Source of the DNA: Gammaproteobacteria bacterium
Lineage (GTDB): Bacteria; Pseudomonadota; Gammaproteobacteria; HK1
Length of the DNA stretch: 9,232 nt
Reading direction: 5' to 3'
Assembly (NCBI GenBank): GCA_022822245.1
Contig: JAJECB010000064.1
Location: forward strand, 1-9,232
Below, piece after piece: positions 4,878 to 9,232 of the stretch (position 1 is the stretch's first letter; each line of letters opens with the position of its first letter). Made by a program: the position numbers and the translations under genes. The notes beneath the pieces were generated by a model, which was not told where the DNA came from, did no database searches, and was given only the letters and a program-made list of their open reading frames with translations.

Positions 4878-4940
4878 GCGCCTCCCCGCCCGATTACACT
4901 TCCGGGCTGGCCGACCCGAACCCGAGAGACCGCAAGCGCC

Positions 4941-5396
4941 ATGGAGATACGCGAGGACGATGTCCGGGGGGCCGAGATCCTCGCCCTCCTCGCGGAGCAT
5001 CTCGCCGACGTGGCCCGGCACTCTCCCCCGGAGAGCGTCCATGCCCTCGACGTCGAGGCGCTCCGCGCCCCGGAGATGACGGTGTGGACCGCGTGGGAGG
5101 CCGGGGAGCTCCTCGGCTGCGGAGCGCTCAAGCAGCTTGACCCGCACCACGGCGAGATCAAGTCCATGCGAACGGCGGAGGCCCATCTCCGCCAAGGCGT
5201 CGGCGCACGGATCCTCGAGCACCTCATCGACGAGGCGAGGCGACGCTCGTACCGGCGGCTCAGTCTCGAGACCGGCTTGATGGACGCCTTCGCGCCCGCC
5301 CGCAGGCTCTACGAACGCTTCGGCTTCGAGGAGTGCCCCCCCTTCGCCGACTACCGCCCCGACCCCTACAGCATCTACATGACCCTCCCCCTCTGA
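4941..5396 (+). CDS. GNAT family N-acetyltransferase, YsnE-like
   Basis: This 151-residue protein belongs to the GNAT fold, which transfers an acetyl group from acetyl-CoA to an amine. The pyrophosphate-binding motif A is RQGVGARI (84-91), after the strand EIKSMRT (72-78). The late part has the usual ETGLMDAFAPARRLYERFGFEEC, covering strand 5, the helix and the following strand. The order and wording resemble Bacillus subtilis YsnE and related putative acetyltransferases (recalled, not searched); YsnE has been linked to indole-3-acetic acid synthesis, but the direct substrate is unclear. The ATG at 4941 fits the family N-terminus (MEIREDDVRG); the frame extends upstream into vapC but not meaningfully. 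The ribosome binding site is weak. It stands alone, 94 bases after vapC and convergent with nuoN, so its role is not shown by context. Confidence 0.85.
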   Translation: MEIREDDVRGAEILALLAEHLADVARHSPPESVHALDVEALRAPEMTVWTAWEAGELLGCGALKQLDPHHGEIKSMRTAEAHLRQGVGARILEHLIDEARRRSYRRLSLETGLMDAFAPARRLYERFGFEECPPFADYRPDPYSIYMTLPL

Positions 5397-5513
5397 CGAT
5401 CCTTCGACGACCCGGGTCCGGGCCGGCGCATGGACGCGGGGGCCGGACGCGACGGGCCGGCGGGACTCCGTCGGGGAGCGCGGCAGCCGCAGACGTGACG
5501 GGAGGCGGGAGGG
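5397..5513. other. convergent gap between the GNAT gene and nuoN
   Basis: This 117-base GC-rich stretch separates two convergent stop codons. It contains the palindrome GACCCGGGTC and a GGACGCG direct repeat, but no stem followed by a T-run. I see no gene and no convincing intrinsic terminator, so the end of the nuo operon may rely on Rho or on structure not obvious by eye. Confidence 0.4.
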
Positions 5514-6944
5514 TCAGCCGCCGGTGAGGGCGGCGAGGCACCAGCCGAGTAGGGCGCCGGGGAAGAGGCCGACCACGAGCACGCTCAGGGCGTTCACGCT
5601 GATGACGAGCCGCAGGGGGTTCGCGACCACGAGAGCGGGCTCCCCCGGCTCGTCGAAGTACATGAGCTTGACGATGCGCAGGTAATAGAAGAGCCCGACC
5701 ACCGAGAACACGACCGCGACCACCGCGAGCCACACATGGCCCGCCGCGATGACCTCGCGCAGCACCGACCACTTGGCCCAGAAGCCGACGAAGGGCGGCA
5801 CCCCGGCCATCGACAGCATGAGCACCAGCATGAGGAAGGCGTGCCAGGGGCTGCGCTCGTTGAGCCCGCGGAAGTCGTCGATGCGATCCGCCTCGAAGCC
5901 TTCGCGCGAGAGCACGATGATCATGCCGAACGCGCCGAGGGCCATCACCGCGTAGACGATGACGTAGAACATCGCCGCCGCGTAGCCCTCTTCGGTCCCC
6001 GGAATGATCCCGAGGAAGAGGAATCCCATGTGGGCGATCGTCGAGTAGGCGAGCATGCGCTTCAGGTTCGCCTGCGCGATCGCGATGACGTTGCCGATCG
6101 CGATGGAAAGGACCGCGAGCACCACCAGCATGTCCTGCCAATCGCCGTGCAGACCCCACAGACCGTCCGAGAGAAGCCGCACCGCCATCGCGAAGGCGGC
6201 GAGCTTGGGCGCCGTGCCGACGAACATGGTGACCGGGGTCTCGGCGCCCTCGTACACGTCCGGGATCCACATGTGGAACGGCGCCGCCCCGAGCTTGAAC
6301 GCGATGCCGGTGACCACGAACACGAGCCCGAGGATGAGGATGAGGTCGGTCCGGTCCTGCGCCGCCGCCCCGACACCGGCGAGGTCCAGGGTCCCCGTCG
6401 CCCCGTACACCATCGACATCCCGTAGAGCAGCATCCCGGAGGAGAGCGCCCCCAGCACGAAGTACTTCATCGCCGCCTCGGCGGCGACCGGCGAGTCGCG
6501 GTCGAGGGCGACCATCGCGTAGAGCGAGAGCGAGAGCAGCTCGAGCCCGAGGTACACGGTGAGGAGGTTCGCGGCCGACACGAGGACCATCATCCCGAGC
6601 AGCGCGAACAGCCCCAGGATGAAGTGCTCGCCGCGCGCCTTCCCCCGGACGCGAAGGTGAGCGTTGAGGTAGAAGAACAGGAACCAGCCGATCACGAGGG
6701 TCGCGAGCTTGAGGATCGCGGCCATCGGATCGGCGACGAACGTCCCCGAGAACGAGACGAGGGAGCCATCGGGAAAGTTGAGGGCGAGGACGAGGGCGGT
6801 GAGGACCAGGGATGCCTGGGAGAGCCGGTAGGTGAGGTCCGCCGAACGCCCGTAGACCTCCACCACGAGCACCACGCACGCGGCCGCCGCGAGGACGATC
6901 TCGGGCGCGATCGGCGCGAACGCCGGCACTTCCACCGCGGTCAC
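5514..6944 (-). CDS. nuoN: NADH-quinone oxidoreductase subunit N (complex I)
   Basis: NuoN is one of three antiporter-like membrane subunits of respiratory complex I and forms a proton channel in the inner membrane. The 476-residue product is close to the usual length (485 in Escherichia coli) and hydrophobic throughout, with about 14 membrane segments expected. Key charged residues are in place: Glu135 (YLGLELLSLSLYA), Lys160 (AAMKYFVLGALSSG), Lys217 (GIAFKLGAAPFHMWIPDVYEG), Lys247 (GTAPKLAA) and Lys391 (GFWAKW). The start is GTG at 6944, supported by GGGAGG nine bases upstream (6959-6954). It begins 25 bases after the nuoM stop and is the last nuo gene, since the next gene is convergent. 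Nothing appears truncated or mutated. Confidence 0.96.
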   Translation of the reverse strand: MTAVEVPAFAPIAPEIVLAAAACVVLVVEVYGRSADLTYRLSQASLVLTALVLALNFPDGSLVSFSGTFVADPMAAILKLATLVIGWFLFFYLNAHLRVRGKARGEHFILGLFALLGMMVLVSAANLLTVYLGLELLSLSLYAMVALDRDSPVAAEAAMKYFVLGALSSGMLLYGMSMVYGATGTLDLAGVGAAAQDRTDLILILGLVFVVTGIAFKLGAAPFHMWIPDVYEGAETPVTMFVGTAPKLAAFAMAVRLLSDGLWGLHGDWQDMLVVLAVLSIAIGNVIAIAQANLKRMLAYSTIAHMGFLFLGIIPGTEEGYAAAMFYVIVYAVMALGAFGMIIVLSREGFEADRIDDFRGLNERSPWHAFLMLVLMLSMAGVPPFVGFWAKWSVLREVIAAGHVWLAVVAVVFSVVGLFYYLRIVKLMYFDEPGEPALVVANPLRLVISVNALSVLVVGLFPGALLGWCLAALTGG

Positions 6945-6969
6945 GACGGCCAGCCTCCCAGAGCCCCGA

Positions 6970-8493
6970 TCACAGCTTCGACTTCGCCACGTGGTCCAGC
7001 AGGTTCTCGACGGACGGCCCCATCACATCGAGGAGCGGAGCGGGCCAGAGCCCGATGAGGAGCACCGCCGCCGCGAGCGCCGCGAGCACGATGAACTCGC
7101 GCGGGTTCACGTCGCTCAATCCCGCGACCCCCTCGTTCGCGACCTCCCCGAACACCACCCGCTTGTACATCCAGAGGGTGTAGGCGGCCCCGAGGATGAG
7201 GGTGAGGCCGGCGAGCAGCGCAATCCAGAAGTTCGCCTGGAAGCTCCCGAGGATCACCAGGAACTCGCCGACGAAGCCGGAGGTCCCCGGCAGGCCCGAG
7301 TTCGCGAGCGCGAACAGCATCATGAACGAGGCGAAGACCGGCATGGTGTTGGCGACCCCGCCGTAGTCGGCGATTTGCCGGCTGTGCAGGCGGTCGTACA
7401 TGACCCCGACGCAGAGGAACAGCGCCCCCGAGATGAAGCCGTGGGAGACGAGCTGCACGAGCGCGCCCTCGAGCCCCATGATCGCGCTCGTCCGCCCGGA
7501 CCCGTCCGGCGCCTCGATGAGGGTGAACACGATGAACACCCCGAGGGTCGCGAACCCCATGTGCGAGATCGACGAGTAGGCGATGAGCTTCTTCATGTCG
7601 GGCTGCACGAGGGCGACGAACCCGATGTAGACGATCGCGATGAGCGAGAGCGCGATCATCAGCCAGTCGAGCTCGTTGCTCGCATCCGGCGCGATGGGCA
7701 GGCTGAACCGGAAGAAGCCGTAGGCGCCGAGCTTCAGCATGATGGCGGCGAGGATCACCGACCCTCCCGTCGGCGCCTCCACGTGGGCGTCGGGGAGCCA
7801 GGTGTGCACCGGCCACATCGGCACCTTGACCGCGAACGCGGCGAGGAACGAGAGGAAGATGAAGATCTGGGCCGGGAGGCCGAGCTTGACGTGGTGGAAG
7901 TCGAGAATCTGGAAGCTTTGCGCCTCCGCGTAAAGGTAGAGGAAGGCGACCAGCATCAGCACCGAGCCGAGGAAGGTGTAGAGGAAGAACTTGATGGTGG
8001 CGTACACCCGGTTCTCCCCCCCCCAGATGCCGATGATGAGGAACATCGGGACGAGGAGCGCCTCCCAGAAGACGTAGAAGAGGATCGCGTCGAGGGCGGA
8101 GAACGCCCCCACCATGAGCCCCTCCAGGATGAGGAAGGAGGCCATGTACTGCGACGCGCGGTACTCGATGATCTCCTGGCCGGCGATCACCACGAGCACG
8201 GTGGTGAACGTGGTGAGGAGGACGAGCGGCATCGAGATCCCGTCCACCCCGAGGTGGTAGAAGATCTGGAAGGCCGGGATCCAGGAGGTCTTCTCCACGA
8301 ACTGCATCGCCGCCGTCGTCCCGTCGAACCCGGCATAGAGGGGGATCGACAGGAGGAAGGTCAGCACCGACACGACGAGGGCGGCGAACCGAGCGTTCCG
8401 GGCGCGGTTCTCCTCGCCGAGGAGGAGCACCCACACCCCCCCGAGAATCGGGACCCAGATGACGAGGCTGAGGAACGGGAATGCGGAGAACAT
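6970..8493 (-). CDS. nuoM: NADH-quinone oxidoreductase subunit M (complex I)
   Basis: NuoM is the second antiporter-like proton-pumping subunit of complex I, in the inner membrane. It has 507 residues, matching the 509 of Escherichia coli. The conserved charged residues are visible: Glu144 (FYVFWEALLVPMF, the same number as in Escherichia coli), Lys223 (AVKVPMWPVHTWLPDAHVEAP), Lys254 (MLKLGAYGFFRF) and Glu410 (GFVGEFLVI). The broken-helix motif SHGFISGALFLCVG (350-363) is intact. The ATG at 8493 lies nine bases after the nuoL stop; GGGGAGG (8513-8507) overlaps the end of nuoL and is 13 bases from the ATG, a slightly long spacing that suggests coupling to nuoL translation. Confidence 0.97.
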   Translation of the reverse strand: MFSAFPFLSLVIWVPILGGVWVLLLGEENRARNARFAALVVSVLTFLLSIPLYAGFDGTTAAMQFVEKTSWIPAFQIFYHLGVDGISMPLVLLTTFTTVLVVIAGQEIIEYRASQYMASFLILEGLMVGAFSALDAILFYVFWEALLVPMFLIIGIWGGENRVYATIKFFLYTFLGSVLMLVAFLYLYAEAQSFQILDFHHVKLGLPAQIFIFLSFLAAFAVKVPMWPVHTWLPDAHVEAPTGGSVILAAIMLKLGAYGFFRFSLPIAPDASNELDWLMIALSLIAIVYIGFVALVQPDMKKLIAYSSISHMGFATLGVFIVFTLIEAPDGSGRTSAIMGLEGALVQLVSHGFISGALFLCVGVMYDRLHSRQIADYGGVANTMPVFASFMMLFALANSGLPGTSGFVGEFLVILGSFQANFWIALLAGLTLILGAAYTLWMYKRVVFGEVANEGVAGLSDVNPREFIVLAALAAAVLLIGLWPAPLLDVMGPSVENLLDHVAKSKL

Positions 8494-8502
8494 GGTGCCG
8501 GC

Positions 8503-9232
8503 TCAGCCTCCCCGGCCGCCGTAGAGGAGCCACGTCATGAGCGCGAGGAGGCCGATGATCATCGCGAACGCGTAGTGGTAGAGGAGCCCGGTCTGCACGT
8601 GCCGGATGATGCTCGCGATCCGGCCGACCGCTCGTGCGGAGCCGTTCACGAGCCAGCCGTCGATGATCCGCACGTCCCCGAGCCGCCAGAGCAGGCCCCC
8701 CACCCGCCGGGTGCCCCCCGCGAAGAACGCGCCGTAGAAGTCGTCGAAGCCGTACTTGTTGACGAGCACCCGGTAGCCGGCCCGGAACCGTTCCGCGATC
8801 GCGGCCGGGAGCCTTGGGCTCCGGATGTACACGTACCACGCGAGGGCCGCCCCGGCCGCGGCGAGCCAGAACGGAAGAACCACGAAGCCGTGGGTCGCGA
8901 ACGCCCCCGCCCCCGTGAAGCCCTCCCCGACGCGGGCAAGGGTGTCGTGCTCGGGCAGCACCACGATCGCCTCGCCGAAGTAGCCGCCGAACAGCATCGG
9001 CTCCACCCACGGCCAGCCGATGACGACCGAGAAGAAGGCGAGCACCACGAGCGGCACGGTCACCACCAGGGGGCTCTCGCGGAGGTGCTCGCGAGCGTGC
9101 TCGTCGATCCGCTCCTCGCCGTGGAAGACGAGGAAGTACATGCGGAAGCTGTAGAGGGCGGTGACGAACACTCCGAACAGCACCGCCGGGTACCCGACCC
9201 ACGCCGCGGCGAGCTCCGAGTGGCGCACCGCC
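8503..9232 (-). CDS. nuoL: NADH-quinone oxidoreductase subunit L (complex I), C-terminal part
   Basis: About the last 243 residues of NuoL are present; the gene runs off the window edge, and the apparent GTG start at 9228 is internal. NuoL is the distal proton-pumping subunit of complex I and carries the long lateral amphipathic helix that clamps NuoM and NuoN. Visible markers are FRMYFLVFHGEERIDEHARE, then membrane segments (LVVTVPLVVLAFFSVVIGW and LPFWLAAAGAALAWYVY), the GFDDFYG segment, and the region containing RIIDGWLVNGSARAVGRI that corresponds to the lateral helix and its anchor. The last helix is YHYAFAMIIGLLALMTWLLY. The stop (8505-8503) is nine bases before the nuoM start, so the two are co-transcribed. 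Confidence 0.95.
   Translation of the reverse strand, partial: AVRHSELAAAWVGYPAVLFGVFVTALYSFRMYFLVFHGEERIDEHAREHLRESPLVVTVPLVVLAFFSVVIGWPWVEPMLFGGYFGEAIVVLPEHDTLARVGEGFTGAGAFATHGFVVLPFWLAAAGAALAWYVYIRSPRLPAAIAERFRAGYRVLVNKYGFDDFYGAFFAGGTRRVGGLLWRLGDVRIIDGWLVNGSARAVGRIASIIRHVQTGLLYHYAFAMIIGLLALMTWLLYGGRGG

Noticed and set aside
4692..4940. Upstream extension of the acetyltransferase frame into vapC
   Set aside because: The extension is out of frame with the well-supported PIN domain, and the GNAT domain begins at the ATG at 4941.
5397..5513. Bidirectional intrinsic terminator between the GNAT gene and nuoN
   Set aside because: Short palindromes exist but no stem is followed by a T-run on either strand, so I did not call a terminator.
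5260..6879. 539-codon minus-strand frame overlapping nuoN and the GNAT gene
   Set aside because: Frame-shifted shadow of nuoN, Arg/Gly-rich, running into a convergent gene.
5736..7058. 440-codon plus-strand frame opposite nuoN
   Set aside because: His/Glu/Arg-rich shadow of membrane-protein codons; no start context and no family resemblance.
6941..9202. Open frame of 753 codons on the minus strand covering nuoM and part of nuoL in another frame
   Set aside because: The Arg/Pro-rich translation has no recognisable domain, while the alternative frame gives full NuoM and NuoL with all key residues.

Overview
The window is high-GC bacterial chromosome (by eye about two thirds G+C or more) with densely packed genes and strong GC3 bias. 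The complex I subunits, the YejE-type permease and the GbdR-like regulator all look proteobacterial. The C-terminal style of NuoL, with the GFDDFYG and LLYHYAFAMIIGLL segments, fits a beta- or high-GC gammaproteobacterium. I cannot name a genus from sequence alone.

Layout. (1) Positions 1-709, plus strand: the 3' part of a YejE-like peptide ABC permease, cut by the window edge. It is followed only by a short convergent gap and not by the yejF ATPase gene that commonly comes next. (2) Positions 794-3841, minus strand, read from high to low coordinate: a small, very histidine-rich exported or membrane-anchored protein (3841-3344), a TfdA-like Fe(II)/2-oxoglutarate dioxygenase (3127-2213), and a DJ-1/PfpI-AraC regulator of the GbdR/CdhR type (1870-794). 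The gaps of 216 and 342 bases between them hold inverted repeats and hairpins, so these may be separate transcription units. (3) Positions 4143-4846, plus strand: a VapBC-type toxin-antitoxin pair with a GTGA overlap, diverging from the histidine-rich gene. (4) Positions 4941-5396, plus strand: a YsnE-like GNAT acetyltransferase. (5) Positions 5514-9232, minus strand: the distal end of a complex I (nuo) operon, nuoL (partial), nuoM, nuoN, with nuoN last.

How the genes work together. NuoL, NuoM and NuoN are the three antiporter-like proton-pumping subunits of NADH:quinone oxidoreductase, and all key charged residues I looked for in NuoM and NuoN are present. The regulator and the dioxygenase plausibly form a small catabolic module for an amine- or carboxylate-type compound, but the substrate cannot be read from the sequence. 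VapBC is a self-contained stress or maintenance module.

I do not see a clearly new multi-gene system. The least explained item is the histidine-rich protein (43 His in 165 residues) with a structured leader. The next are the regulator-dioxygenase pair with its inverted-repeat sites and a REP-like palindrome. There are no tRNA or rRNA genes, CRISPR arrays, or insertion sequences that I can recognise.
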